The notes: generated by a model not told the origin, from the sequence alone. A stretch of 64,000 nt of DNA from Epiperipatus broadwayi (GCA_028023455.1 JAQFVV010012424.1:1718001-1782000), one strand, 5' to 3'; positions 49,098 to 62,960 are shown, counted from the first letter of the stretch. Program-made: numbers and translations.

Positions 49098-49345
49098 CAT
49101 CCTACACTCCATCTCAGCCAACCAATACACATAATAACACACATGTGAAAAAAATAAATGATCCCCAATATACCTATTAGTGCAAAACCAGCAATCAGCA
49201 GTTGGGCCAGATCATAATCCACATAAAATACATATATAGGGAATTATTTATCTTTTTCACATGTGTGTGATCATATGTATCGGTTGTTTGAGATGGAATG
49301 GAGAATGAATATAGATTGAAAATCCTAGGTTCAAATCCCTCTATT
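49098..49345 (+). repeat. composite-family foldback with consensus Pol III B box
   Basis: Left CTCCATCTCAGCCAACCAAT and CACACATGTGAAAAAAATAA face right TTATCTTTTTCACATGTGTG and CGGTTGTTTGAGATGGAATG. The left arm also contains ACCAGCAATCAGCAGTTGGG of the family body. The right end carries GGTTCAAATCC at 49328-49338, an exact match to the B-box consensus of tRNA promoters, inside the same head module (ATTGAAAATCCTAGG, CTCTATTTACTATAG) seen at 14146-14184. This supports a tRNA origin of the head. No clear A box. Confidence 0.75.
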
Positions 49346-52300
49346 TACTATAGTAACCGTTCAGTATACTGAATGAATAGATTAATTTACCTTTCTAATT
49401 AATTTTTTTTTTTTTTTTGTGAAATAATATCTTAAAAGATAGCTTTTTATAATGTCATTGGTATATTCTCTGTGTAAATGTAAAAATAAATAAATAAATA
49501 GAATTCTTAAAAAGAGAAAAATTTTAAGTTCATAAATATATCATAGTTTATATATGTTATTATATTTCATATTATATATATAATTTTTATTTGTATATTT
49601 TTGTACTTCAGATAAATTTCTAAAATATGTTTATGCCTTGACAAAGATTGCAGTGAAGAATCAAAACATTAAGGAATAATTTTTATACATCAAAAATTAG
49701 TTCACTAATAAATATATATTTTTTAACATGTTGGGCTGTTATATATGCAGTAAATATCAAAAAATATTAATTTTAATGCATTTTCTCTTTCATGAAATGA
49801 AAAGGGGAAAAACAATTTATACTAGACATGTGACATATTATTTGAAAGATAATTCAATTTCTGTCAAAATGGTGAAAATGCATATTTTTAAATATGATAG
49901 TTTTCTTAACCTTATTCATTGAAAATTTTTATTTTTATTTTCATTGGCCAAGTGAATTAAAGTTTTACAACTTTTGATTGGCCAATTAACAAACTCAGCC
50001 ATGAAAATATATTAATCTTTTAATATTATATTCATTTTAGTTTCATTTGTAAAAAACATATTAATAATTTGTCAGATTATGAAAGTGAACAAAAGTTTTT
50101 TCAAAAATAAATTTCTATTTATAATTATAAAAATATTCGATAGCAGAAAACCTAAGAAGAAATTTCGTAACAAATTAAAAAGTGCTGCGAACATCATTGA
50201 TTTCTTTCTCAATTTACGTTAGTGTAAAAGTAAAGAATTTTTTACTAAAATCTTACTATTTTTCTAAAATAACTATATTTTCAGCATATTTTATGAAAAT
50301 AATTCATAATATGTATGAAAAATAATAAAAGAAACATTCCAAGATATTAATTTTCATTTTCAAAGTCAAAACAGAAGTTGGAGCGGTGAAAATTATTGAC
50401 AGATGTTCTTCTATTGTCCGAAATGTGAACCAACCAATCATCATCTAGGAAAGCCTGCCTTCTCCCTTTGTTGTAGCTTCTTACATCAATATTATTGATT
50501 TTTTACTTGTAAAATAATTCTAGAGAGGGCAGCATCTTACGCTACATTTTAAGCTTTAAAATAAGCATAAAAATACTACCATAGCTCAAAAATTGGTCGT
50601 TTTTGAGCGACTTGAAACTGTGAACATCCTGCCACTCTCGTTTCTCAGAAGGGGTTAATCATTTTTTTTGTAAAAGTTACATTTATAGAAAAAAAAGAAA
50701 GGCATGTTTTTTTTAAGAGTGGGAGAATTTAAAAGAAATGATGGCTACTTTCAGGATAAGTATAATAAATATCAAATTATATAATTTTTAATATTAAAAT
50801 TTCTATTATGATAAACTTTCTTGATAAATTACATAAAAGTTATTCTTCTAAAAATAAAATGTTTAGGTTATATATACATAAATTAAATTAAGTTTGTTAG
50901 CAATTTATATATGTAAGTGCATATAAAATAATTCATGCCAGTACATATATATATTGCCTAAAAGCAGTTAGTAAAGTATATTTGCATTTTCAATTTATAA
51001 CTTATGAATGTTAGTATTAAATAAATATTTGAAAATAAATTGTTACATATTAAATTACTTATTTTGAATACAACTTTCAATTGATACAAATGAAATTGGA
51101 AAAATTAATTATTTTGATAATAAAAATGGTAAAAAAGAAAAATGAGCTCTGTTATATATCAATTTTGATTGAGATAAACTATTAATAAAACTCTTATTTC
51201 AAAAATCATATATCCAAATTAACAATTTATGAATAAATTCTAAATTAATAACTATAAAAAATATTTAAATTCTTTATATTTCATTTTTATGATAATGATT
51301 ATATTTTCAGCTTTATTATGTAATATATTATTAGTAATAAGTCAACTGGAGTTACTGTAAAAATATTATTTCTAATCAAATGCATAGATAATCAATATGA
51401 CATATGTAAAAAGCCAACATATAAAAGAAAAAAGGTATAATGAAATTGAAATATTTTTGAAAATTAACTTAAATGTAAAAAAAAAAAAATACAACTTTTT
51501 AAATGTATATGTTCATGAGATATGGAAACTCATTAGCAAATAATGATATGAGAATAAATTTGGTGTAAATGTTTTCTTTGGCATAGACATTCAAGGATTG
51601 TTATATATATATATTTTAATGGTGGTCAGCCATCAGAATGGATGAGAAAGCATATCTAGGATTCCTAAACTTATAGACTCATATCCACCCTGATCTCACT
51701 TCTAGGAGATGATGTATTAGCACACGGATATACATAAAAAATCTAAACGTATACTCATCTCTTTTCTCCATCCTTAACTTCCATTTATCCCAGAATTCGA
51801 GCTTAAAAAGAATATTCTTAATACTCTACTTCAGGGAATATTCATATTACTATCTTTATTGTATGAGCATGTCATAAAAAATGCAAACGGCCAACTTTAA
51901 TTTGAAATCATATGTTTAACAAATTTATTCATAATTATAACAATTTATTCAATGAGAGATTATAACAAAAGCAATTAATTTGTTTACATATCTATAACTA
52001 TTCTTTGGTCAATATGATTGATATTTATTAATCCAATCCCTCTTTTTCCCTCAAAAAATAATTATTCAATATCAACAATAACAAAAAAATTTAAAACTTG
52101 TTATTATTTATATATATATTTATATATTTGTTTGCTAATTTAGACTTTAGTAAAATGATAATTCATTGTCTCTAACATATTTATTGATTAATTCATATTA
52201 AACAATGTGGTGGTGGTCTGGGACGCCCTTTCTATTATAATTTATTTCTATAATGATAGAAACGACCATTCACACTAGAAGTTTTTAATTATGTATACTG

Positions 52301-52699
52301 AAAAAACAAATAAATAACAAAATTATTAGTATCAACAAACAACAAATAACAGGGTGATTACACAAGTGTTGATATTTAATGTTGGAAAATATAGTCATAC
52401 CTATAATTCCTGGTAATGATCAAATTTGTCTGCAAGCAAGTTCATGCCTGGCCCTATATTTTATTTCAATTTAAAATTAAGCTAATAATATTTCCATCCT
52501 TTCTAATATATCAAGAATTTATATCCCCCTCAACCTATGGTAAAGGAGAGAAATAAAAAAAAACATAAGATACATAAAATTAACCATATGATGTCAACCT
52601 AAGATAAATTAAAAGTCCATAACGGAAAATGTCTTAAAAGAATTATGTGTGTCCTTATTTCTATAGTTCATGAGCCAATGGGTTGAGTTCAAATGTTCT
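49346..52699. other. no gene seen
   Basis: A+T-rich. A TTGGCCAAT-type inverted pair lies at 49945-49990 (CATTGGCCAAGTG and GATTGGCCAATTA). The patch near 50400-50640 is slightly less A+T-rich. No coding support. Confidence 0.45.
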
Positions 52700-53155
52700 A
52701 GAATGTGTACAATAGTAATCTGAATTTCTCACTTTCATATAGCATGCCTTGAGTTGTTAAGGTTACATCTTCACATCCAAGTAGTAAAATTGGTAGTGTC
52801 TTCAGCATAAAAGAATAGATGCTGTATTGAGTTGCATTTGGTTTTGGCAATTACAGCTCCATGAGTGATGCATCTCTTCCCATGAGGTAACTTTATAGTT
52901 AGCAGCGAATGGTTATGTGTGTCTCTATATACTAGTTGATCAAAATCCTTGAGTTTGTTGAATAGCTAGATATTGATTTTTGAGAATCTCAAGTAGGAAT
53001 TGGTATAACTCTGGTAATTTATAATTTAAATTCCTTTATTTTGTCAAACTTAAATCCATTCACTTTTATTTTAGCATTTATCCATCTTCAATGAGATATT
53101 CTCATTTAAGGTTTTACTTTGATGGCTACAGACCTTTTTCTTTGAACGACAAGTT
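52700..53155 (-). pseudogene. weak LINE RT C-terminal remnant
   Basis: On the minus strand VNGFKFDKIKEFK near 53055 resembles the VNGYQFDKVxEFKYLG segment after the RT in LINE proteins, and about 300 bp further LPILLLGCEDVTLTTQGM (about 52780) resembles the family's LPVLLYGCEAWTLT. Spacing and order agree with a LINE connection domain. Everything between is broken by stops. It could belong to the family at 37740-40476, whose remnant has DGYQFDKV at the same place. Confidence 0.4.
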
Positions 53156-54137
53156 CGATCGTGGCTTACAAAGTCTATGGATTGATTAATCAACAAGAGA
53201 TTTTGATCTGATCTTTGAGAAAAAAATGGTTTGTATACATATATTACCGATCACCAAAACAAGGTTGTTCTTTTTAATATTAATTTGACTCTTTTAAATA
53301 GTGAGTTCAAGATAATGCATTGAGTTGATTATTTACATCCTGTGCTACAATTTATATATATATGGTAGATTAATAACAAAATTTTTATTATTTCTTTCCT
53401 TTACATTTGTGCTATGCTTGTGTCTAAATTTGATCATCTTTTTTCTTATTGTTGTAATATGTGTATATTAAACAATAGTTAATGAAAGGTTTTTATAATA
53501 AAGGTGTCAATATTTAAATTTTACAGTTTAGTTTGGATTATGTATTTTAACACGTTTGTTTAATATTTAATTATATAAACAATTAAATATTTTTCTTCTA
53601 AAAATACTTCTGCATATTTTTATTTTTCAGGAGCTTGTTTTATATGGGTAACATTCTCTTTATACATATAACTTATTTTACATTATATGTAGAGAATTTT
53701 GTTATTGTGGGTATTGGTGTTGAAGTAGACAAGGGTGCACAATGGTTCTTGGTGGGTAAAAGATCACATCTTATAGTATATATATATTGCTAAGGGAAAG
53801 CATTTACTCAGAAATAATGATCAAGCAGCAGATAGTATTGTTGCATTAAACAATTACCAGCATTGTTAATATTAAATTATTACCATACAGTGAGATCTAT
53901 TATAATATAGGCTTCTAGAATGATTAATTACTAGAATGAATATTTTATTCTCATTATTTTAAGATTTATACAACAAATGCAAAAATATGGCAGACACCTT
54001 TATCATGTAAAACTTAGTTAACAGTATAGTTCAAGTAATTCTATCTTTATTATAATTATTTGAGATACAAAAATAAAATGTGTTTAATGTTGATATTTAC
54101 CATCTTTTAATATGATGTAATATTATAAAATGTTTAC
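53156..54137. other. no gene seen
   Basis: A+T-rich with TA runs near 53350 and 53778. Confidence 0.45.
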
Positions 54138-54156
54138 GGGGGGGGGGGAAGAAGAG

Positions 54157-54629
<473 letters not shown>

Positions 54630-54739
54630 TATTTGTATTAAATAAGGAATAAAGAAGTAATAAAAATACTAAATTGTATATGGGCTAATTATATACATTT
54701 ATATAGAAACCTAAGATACTTATTAAGAAAAACAAAATG

Positions 54740-55420
54740 AAAAACTTGGACTGCAGTTTAATTTGAAAAAGACAAAGACTGTAACAATAAAGATGTTATA
54801 ATTGATAGTGAAATAAAGGCAAACACTTTTCAGAAAGCACTGATTGAGCTAATGAGTGCTATAATAAACAGTGATTATAGACTGCCAGAATTCACAGACT
54901 GCAAATTAAGGGGAACTTCAGCATGTAGATATAAAAACTAAACCATTTTTGCATATTCATCTTTAGTACATTAAATTTCTTTCAATCAAAAAATAAAGCA
55001 CAGTCTATGCAATACAGACCTGAGTGTTTGCAAAAACAATCAGGTGTTAAAAGGATAAAAACTATAGAAAGGTAAAGCAGGGGTACTTTAAATTATTACT
55101 ACATGATTACAAAAAATAAAGAATCATAAAATTAGTAAAGTATAAACAAGTTTGAAAAAATATACTGGACATTATAAGACTGTATGTCATTTCATAGGAT
55201 ATTAATACTATTAATTATAAATTTGAATCTAATGAAACTCTTGGCAAGCTTTAGCATACAAATAACTGAAGAATTTAAACCAAGATTAGAAATAGCCAAA
55301 CTGTTAAAATAAACATATAGACATAACTTATGGACAATAAAATTTATAACGAATGAATGGCTATATGCTCCTGTAATCACAGCATAAGAAACGTCAATTG
55401 AAGATGGAAGATTACTTGGC
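54740..55420 (+). pseudogene. weak LINE RT remnant
   Basis: GLQFNLKKTKTVTIK near 54750 matches the LINE motif that follows the RT active site (GLxxNxKKTKxM), then IIDSEIKANTF, and about 450 bp further EEFKPRLEIAKLL near 55270, like the ITxEIRxRIxIA segment of the connection domain. Stops intervene throughout. The order fits but evidence is thin and the family is uncertain. The stretch YLAVKARNVSKHRPLEMIEQ near 55413 is open for over 20 codons but not recognised. Confidence 0.4.
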
Positions 55421-57236
55421 TGTTAAGGCTCGCAATGTTTCAAAACATAGGCCATTAGAAATGATTGAGCAGAAAGATGGGTGAGCTGAATAATAGAGAG
55501 AAAATGATTTTAACCAGTAGTGCTATACAATTTAATTATGATATAAAATAAATACTTTTGGAGAAACAAGATTAACTGGAATTGACAGAGAAGATACATA
55601 AATGAAAAAGCATATAAGAATTTTCTGGAGAAATAATTTTAAAAAAAAAAACAAACAAAGCATCAACTACAAAAGAAGTTCCAATTGAAAAATTGGTCAA
55701 AGTTGAAGCTTATTGCAAAGGCTCTAAAAACTTTATAGTCAAAAGAAATTAAGAATATTTGAAACAATTTCTTCAGGTAATCATGATGATTATCTGAGAT
55801 TGAAATCCAAGCTTAGAATTTTTCAAGTAGATAAGAGTCTGCAGATAATCAAATTCAACATAGGGTACTGGTTAATCTAGATTAATTAGATGAGTGTTGA
55901 TTTATATGACACGATACATGAATCGTTTATTTTTAACATTTTCTCCAATATATACATAAATTCCACTCCTTTCCACGTTTTAACAGCATAATGTTCACAG
56001 AGATGGAGAATAATCGGGAGAAAACAACGTCTTCAAACAAAGTCATTTTATTTAACAGGCTTTTTTTTTTAATACCTAAGAAATGTTAATTTCATTATAA
56101 ACTTGGTTTTTAATTAAGACCCATTTTTTTTTTGCTGGCCAACAAAATAACATATAGTTTGTAATGTTATCAAAAAAATAATTAAGGTCCTATTTGTTTA
56201 TATTCATGATAATTTCAATAACTTCAAATGAAATTGGATGAGTCCAAATTTTAAAATTTCCTACACCAGTATAACTCCCTTCCCCCCAATCAGTTCAGTA
56301 AAATATTATATACTGAAATATATATATTTCTTTGTTTCTTTTTTCAGCACACTTTTCTAATTTGGAAAAGTTGATGATAAATGCACAATTTTAAGAATAA
56401 TTATATATATATGCAAATGTTTTTTATCAATGCATCTTTCACCTTTAGCTCAATCCTATCATGACCATCTATCAGCCCAGAAGTCAGACCAACCTCCCAC
56501 ACTACAGAAACATACACTTTTTCAAATAATCCATATAGCACGTTACAATTTAACTTCAAATACACATTATTTTTAGAGATACTTAAACTTAACTTCCTAC
56601 AGTTTTAAATAAATTTCAAACTTCTATTTCATCACATATTACTGAAACATATGATCAAAGACACGTGAAAAAGATAAATGATGTATTTCAATCACTGTTG
56701 GCAAGGGTAAGCGTGTTAGATACATTCTAATTTTTAACTTTCGTCAACAGTGTTATTTATTCATAGCCTTGAGGGGGGAGCATGGTTTACTCCATTAATT
56801 ACACATATTAAGCTATGCTAATTTAATGTTTACAATTACTCATTTCAGTTTAATTGCTAAAATAATGTCATTAATTGTGAGAGTTAGTCTCCAACCTTAT
56901 ATAATTGACTATTAATTTAATAACTCTTAGTATCATATTTTCATTTAACTGGTATACAGATTTAACTCGTATTTTCATCAGTATAGTAATATCTATTCAT
57001 AGCCTAAGGAACTATACAATATAGATATACATATATTTGATTGCATATATATATAGTTTCTGTATTTACCATGTAATATGCATAAGTAATAATCGAAACT
57101 GATAAACTAATTAAAAGCTTTAATTATTGATTTATAAAGACCCTGAAGTTAACTAATTTCTGTTTTGTTGAAAGTATATGTAAAACATTTTAATTTTTCT
57201 TTACGGGGGGGGGGGGAGTTGAGAGGCTTTTGTTTG
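55421..57236. other. no gene seen; one 60-bp inverted repeat
   Basis: A+T-rich. At 56660-56685 there is a small piece of the composite family (CACGTGAAAAAGATAAATGA). Right after it CACTGTTGGC (56693) faces GTCAACAGTG (ending 56752), a possible tiny MITE. A run of 12 G lies at about 57205-57216. Confidence 0.4.
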
Positions 57237-57454
57237 CACTAGGTCAGTGTTTCCCAACCTGTGGTACGCGTACCACTGGTGGTACGCGAGTCGCTGGTTG
57301 GTGGTACACGAAAAATAATCAATAATGGCGGACATAAAAAAAAAATTAAATCATAAAAATATAGAAACGTTTTTTCCTATAATTCATAAAAATTATTTTA
57401 ATTAATAATATTATACAGTAAAGTTGTTAAAATGTACAGTCGATAACGATCTTT

Positions 57455-58050
57455 AATGTTAATGATAAAATTGAAAGTATGATTAAGAAATTAGATTTTT
57501 GGAAACAGTAATATATATAAGTATCGACAACAATCAACTGGAAGTATTCGAAACTCTTCATATTTTTTTGTTTGAAAATAAGGTTAGTCTGTCTCAAGAT
57601 ATACGAGAAAATATAATAGCACATTTAACAGGATTAAAATTGTCTTTCATGGAATATTTTCCAAAATCCAAAAACACAAATGATAATTGGATTTCAAACC
57701 CCTTCTATGCAGAAAATTTAGAAAAGGCTACATCATTATCAATAAAGGATAAAGAAAATTTAATAGAATTATCATGTGACAGAACTTTACAAGTAGAATT
57801 CAAACGACACAATCTAATTAATTTTTGGTTAAACATTAAAAAATATGAACAACTTTCTGAGAAAGCTCTTAAATTATTATTACCGTTTACTACGGAATTA
57901 GTAGGAAGAGCTTTTTTTTTCATATATTTTTTTAAAAATAAGTATCGAAACAGATTGAACGCAGCTGTAGACTTAAGGATATACCTCGCATCTTTTGAAT
58001 CAAATTTCAAAAAATTATGTTGTTCGAAACAAGCACAAAGATCTCATTAA
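57455..58050 (+). pseudogene. hAT transposase C-terminal remnant (ZBED/FAM200/SCAND3-type)
   Basis: The C-terminal part of a hAT transposase, of the type domesticated in vertebrates as ZBED5, FAM200 and SCAND3. A leading piece NDKIESMIKKLDFWKQ (57455-57508) is in another frame. Then a 183-codon open stretch contains HLTGLKLSFMEYFP, DNWISNPFY, IELSCDRTLQVEFKRHNLIN, FWLNIKKYEQLSEKALKLLL, PFTTE, KNKYRNRLNAAVDLRIYLAS and FESNFKKLCCSKQAQRSH, then a stop. The last 80 residues are the hAT dimerisation domain, including the conserved NKYRNRLxxxxDLRxxL core. The usual CExxFS motif just before it has changed to a VGRAFFF-like stretch of the same length. The BED finger and DDE catalytic region are missing. 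Codons start at 57499 only because the upstream frame is broken. Confidence 0.85.
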
Positions 58051-58219
58051 ATTTATTTTATAAAAATATTTGATTATGATAAGAAAACATACTAATTGTT
58101 TTTTTTATAATTTTGTGTTTTTATTAAAACCATTTATTAGTAAACGAAATATGACAAAATAGTAGATAAATAATGAGTCGGATCAAGGCAAATCAATCTA
58201 AATTATTTAATTTGAAATT

Positions 58220-58560
58220 AGACTCTCATTAATTCTTGATCATCTATTGTGGATTGCTAGATGTAAGCTAGTATTTAATCATCAAAATTTTAATCATATT
58301 AACTTCATGCTGAACAATATAAAGAAAACAAGAACAAGAGATAGCCTGATAACCCCTGAGGTTATTTTTACCATGACTTGGGACATGCTGGATTTGTCCT
58401 CTCTATGGCCAACCAATAGCAAGATGCTCCAAAACCAAATGAAGGAATGAGAAAACACTTTGAACAAAATATGTACCAAATAACCTTTGATGTAATAATG
58501 TAATCTTTAATAAATTATTTTGTAAAACATATGAAACATTGAACAAACACATACATATAA
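58220..58560 (+). pseudogene. zf-RVT-family LINE 3' fragment inside the hAT element
   Basis: SLILDHLLWIARCKLVFNHQ, then NNIKKTRTRDSLITPEVIFT and MTWDML aligns with the block MWTRHQLCFNQTF...ITPLDIFAMTWSLI of the LINE at 14430-15310 (shared W, R, L, FN, RD, ITP, IF, MTW). A possible 3' tail TAATGTAATCTTTAATAAAT follows near 58495. It lies wholly between the hAT inverted repeats, downstream of the transposase stop. Either a 5'-truncated LINE inserted into the hAT copy, or LINE sequence carried along by it. No target duplication was recognised. Confidence 0.65.
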
Positions 58561-58819
58561 ATATGTTACAGTGAGTTTATAATTTCAGTGAGTTTGTAAT
58601 CTGGCGTGACGTTTAGGCGTGTTTCAATGTAATTTGTCTCATTATGAGATGTGAATACATACATGGTCACCCTATAATATTTATAATGCAAATGCAATAA
58701 CACACTTGCAATAACAAATTTCACAAAATACAATCATTTTTACGAAGTGGTACAATTTAGCGTGATGTACTACCAAGTGGTACGTGAGCCAAAAAAGGTT
58801 GGGAAACGCTGCACTAGAT

Positions 58820-60666
58820 TATTAAAAGCTGTTTGCCTTTTACCTCATAATTTCACTTTATTTATAATTGAGTTTATAAACAAAATATAACTTTTTCACA
58901 AGTATGAGGGAGCATACATTGTAAAGCAATTAAATTTCGTATTAACTAATGAGCAGTAAAAAAAAACAGTGCGAAAAAAAAATTAGGAAATGACATCAGG
59001 AAAAAAATAAATTTAATTATCTTAATATACAGTAAAATGTAACTTTTCTTTAAATAATGCGTAAAGAAAAAGTTCTTTGGAATATTCGGATAATTAACTT
59101 TTTTTTTTAAACTTCATCATTTGCTCTTTAAGTTTATAAGCAAAAAAACATTCTAAAAAAATCGAGGCTATACATTTGTTAGTAACACACACGAATATAT
59201 AAAATTTTCCTCACAAAGATTCTTAATGTCACGTGAATATTGTTACCAGTAAAAACGCTCGACTGAAACTGTTTACAATTCCGATTACCAGACTTACATT
59301 GTTAAGAGTTTCAGCTTTAAATACAAAGTCGTATTTTACACGTAATTGTGTGAGGATCACTATAGATATCACTGCGACATATAAAAATTTATAAATGCAT
59401 TGATTAATATATCAGCCTCTTATAACACTATATATATATATATTTAGATGGAATGCATAATTGGAATGTTTTATAAAATAACTTTAAGTATATACGAATC
59501 TCAAATGTTAAAATGGCATAAAAAATGTTATTAATATACAACTTTACAAATTTTAAGAAAGCACATATGAAAACTGCTCATTTAATAATTCCATTCTTAT
59601 TTATGTGGAAATGGGGGTGGGGTTGCTTTTCATGAAGGCACAGAACCTTAGATAGTAATAGTAATTCTGGCAGTTAGAAAATGTAATTGCAAAACATATA
59701 ACATATATCTCTAAAGGCACTTGACTGACAAAGAGAATTGTAAAACAGTGTAATTAATTAATTTTTCAAGAAAATAAAAATGTTGGAAAGATAAAAATAC
59801 TTTCAATTACATATTTCTAAATTTGTGCAAGAATTTAACACTATTGCAAAATATCAGTTGGAAAATACCTTGTTCTTCTTAAAAGCAATAAACAATTAAA
59901 ATTTAAAGAAAGGGGTAAAAAGGTCAGTGATGCTTTTGAAAAATATCCTGTGCAGATGGACAGATTATCTATGAATTATGGGAAATATGATTTTAGTAAA
60001 CTGGCAGATCAGATGTTAAGAAGTTATAAAGGAAAATGTAAAGAGACAAATATATCAAATCAAATCAGTTCATATGAAATCAGAACAGACTAGTTAGTCA
60101 TCAGATCAGAATCTTCAACTTTTAATATCTAGAGAGAAAGTTGGAGAAATAAAGTGAGATTTCAGCAATGTTTATTATCTATTCTTTATAGTAAACTTTG
60201 GTTATTAAAGAAGCAAAAACTTTAGCTATCAGTTTATCAACGAGGAAAATACTTGTCAGTATATCCCCACTGCAATCGAAAAAAGATCAGTTTGTGAATA
60301 TTGGCCTTCTTGCTATGATGGGCTAACTAAAATGTGCATCAGTCCATAATCTTCTAGCCATGTAACTTAAGATAGGATGACCTGCCTAAATCTAGTATAG
60401 TTTGAATCATAGCCTAGTTCCTGCCATGCCAAAAAAGTGTTGATCTAACATGGATGATTGGTCTTATTGCCTGAATGATTGCCCACAATAACTAAAAACT
60501 ATGCCTACCAAGAAAACCTTTAAATCAATGTGCAAATTAATCAAAAGTTAAATCAACCATATGGAATCAGAAATAACTAGAAATCAACTGAACTAGAAAC
60601 CCATAGTGGACCTTCAAAGTTAAAAATAAGTTGACAATTAAAGAGCAGTTAAACAACTGCAAATTC
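58820..60666. other. no gene confirmed; possible old coding debris at 59920-60330
   Basis: Mostly A+T-rich. Near 59923 the reading SDAFEKYPVQMDRLSMNYGK, then YDFSKLADQMLRSYKGKC, is open for about 45 codons and has balanced composition, and CEYWPSCYDGL occurs near 60293. A retroelement Gag-like origin is possible but I cannot place it in a family. Confidence 0.3.
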
Positions 60667-60884
60667 AACCTATATCTAAAAGTACTTGATAATATGAATG
60701 CATATTTAAACAGTTACAAACTGTTACCATTGTCATAGTGATGCCAAAATTACATTGTGATTATATTTTGCAAATAACCTATATCTAAAAGTACTTGATA
60801 ATATGAATGCATATTTAAACAGTTACAAACTGTTACCATTGTCATAGTGATGCCAAAATTACAGTGTGATTATATTTTGCAAAT
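60667..60884. repeat. tandem duplication, 2 x 109 bp
   Basis: Copies at 60667-60775 and 60776-60884 differ visibly at one position (TTACATTGTG against TTACAGTGTG). Unit begins AACCTATATCTAAAAGTAC. Recent duplication, no coding content. Confidence 0.95.
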
Positions 60885-62797
60885 AACGTGTGTGCTTACA
60901 TATGCACATATATACATACAAAATGGAAATAAATAAAAGAGAAATGAAATATCCATGCACAGAAAATATTGGATGAATATACTTTATTTATTTACTAAAT
61001 ATGTGTAATATATTCATTTAATTAATTTTCCCCTGGTTAGAAAACAGATTATTTTATAAATTCATTGAGGAAATAATCCCAAAACTTTATAAATAAAGCA
61101 ACAATTTTTGTATGTAAAGAAAATCAATAATATGCAAAAAAAAAAAAAAAACACATGGCTTTCTCTCTCTCTTGATTGAAGAATTAGAAGAGGAAAAGAA
61201 TTAACTATTAAGTTAAAAATTATACAAGGAGTGTCAATTTTTATATTAATTACTTTGATTTATTAAAAGTTATGAAAATACTCATTATTCAGATATTTTA
61301 ATATCATCTCTTATCCTTGCTACATTGTCCAGTGTTTTCCTTGTCAACTATTAGAAGCTACTAAAGAGGGAAAGAAACAGAATCTTGAAGATAAATTGTC
61401 ATGAAAGTATTTTTTTTTGTTTCAAGCAAAATAAAATACCAACACTACATGTAACTCTATTCAATGTTTGAGTGATAATAATTCAAAAATGGGAAAATAT
61501 TCAAAGAAGAAAGATTTTCAAGACATAACAGTAAGATAGTCTAAAGGAATGAAATTTAATATTATATATATATTTTGAATATTCAAGACAAATAAATAAG
61601 ATATAATGAACTATAAAAGAATATGAAAAACTGAAATTTGAGATTGTCAAGTAGAATGTATATTTTGCTCATGAATAAAACTATTTCAATGAAAGTTATA
61701 TTGAAACAAATATAATTTCTTTTTAATATATACTTTTGAGTGAAGTTATAATGAACAGAGTTATAAAAGATTTGAATTTTTGTTCTGATATCCACTTGAG
61801 AAGTATTCAAATCTACAAATAATATTCTATTGATTCATTTTTTCCATTAATAAATTATTTTATTATTTATTAGCTTGTTTGATTATTTTACGCATATACT
61901 AAAACAAGTATAATTTATAATACTTTTCCATTGCATAAAAATGCACGAGTTAATATCTAATTAGCATATAATCATAAGATCTTTTGTTTTATATAACACA
62001 TGTTAGCAATTATACAGCATTAGTGCCATACACATGACTCATAGAAAAAAAAAACATCCATAGCTCTGAGAACATGCTCCCCAATGTGCAAAATTTGGAA
62101 TGTATGGTTATAGAAGCAAATGGTTAATGGTTGTTAATGTGTGTTGGGGTATTTATGTATATCAAATCTAAATACTATTTTTCAATTTACTATTATATAA
62201 TTGTTGATTATTTATTTAACAGATTCTAAAACTATCATTTGTTTCTTATTTTTGCTTATTTGCAGCACCAATTGGTTGCTCTGCACATAGTTACTGTTAT
62301 ATGAATTGGTACCAACAACATGTAGATTCTGAAGATCTTATTCTGATAAAGAAGACTGAAAGACAAATATGTGTGGCATATATATACATATTGTGACAGT
62401 CAGAAACGGTGATTCATTAACATAGTGCAGAATTCGACCACCACACAGAATGGCAGCACCATCTAGGTAGCGAAGCCACCTGTAGTACTGAGTTCGAACA
62501 TAGTTTATCAGTTCCACAATACAATCTACGAAACAACGCATCTGATGCCACATTAGTAAATATTTCTTTAGCCACGGTGGTCAGGGATGTTGCAAGAGAT
62601 TCATGATTTTATTTTTGAGTTAGCCAATAATAACACTAATATTAATTCAACACTTATATTTACAAGTCGAGGAAATATTATATAGAATGGGTATCGAATA
62701 AATAAAATGTAACTGCAGATGTATAGTTTGAAATTATTTATTGAAACATTTTAATAATAAATCATTTACTGCTAATATTGGTTAGTATTTAAATTGA
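60885..62797. other. no gene seen
   Basis: A+T-rich up to about 62250. From 62250 to 62600 composition is more balanced (AGCACCAATTGGTTGCTCTG near 62265; CATCTAGGTAGCGAAGCCAC near 62460) with a 71-codon minus ORF containing GAAILCGGRILHYV. It is not recognised as any family. Confidence 0.4.
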
Positions 62798-62960
62798 GTA
62801 ACGGAATTTTCCGATACAGTTATATATTCAAGAAATACATTTATTTATTGAGAAACATTTATACGAAATCATTTTACCAATAATACTTTATATTTAAGAT
62901 CTTAGTAGCGGTATTTTCCGATACTGTTATGTTTACAAAAAGAAATACATTTATTTGATG
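62798..62960. repeat. diverged tandem pair, period about 107 bp
   Basis: AGTAACGGAATTTTCCGATA then CAGTTAT, and AGAAATACATTTATTTATTG (62798-62853) recur as AGTAGCGGTATTTTCCGATA, CTGTTATG and AGAAATACATTTATTTGATG (62905-62960). TTTTCCGATAC is conserved. Confidence 0.7.

Larger units (their letters stand above)
57245..58811 (+). mobile_element. hAT transposon copy, 1567 bp, with TIRs and target duplication
   Basis: The left end CAGTGTTTCCCAACCT and the right end (other strand) CAGCGTTTCCCAACCT are 16-bp inverted repeats with one mismatch. They are flanked by CACTAGGT (57237-57244) and CACTAGAT (58812-58819), an 8-bp target duplication with one mismatch. Subterminal repeats of GGTACGCG/GGTACGTG lie inside both ends (TGGTACGCGTACCACTGG at 57260; AAGTGGTACGTGAGCC at 58774), as expected for transposase binding sites in hAT elements. 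Contents are a transposase C-terminus (57455-58050) and a LINE fragment (58220-58560). It lacks the zinc-finger and catalytic parts, so it is an internally deleted, non-autonomous copy. Confidence 0.9.
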
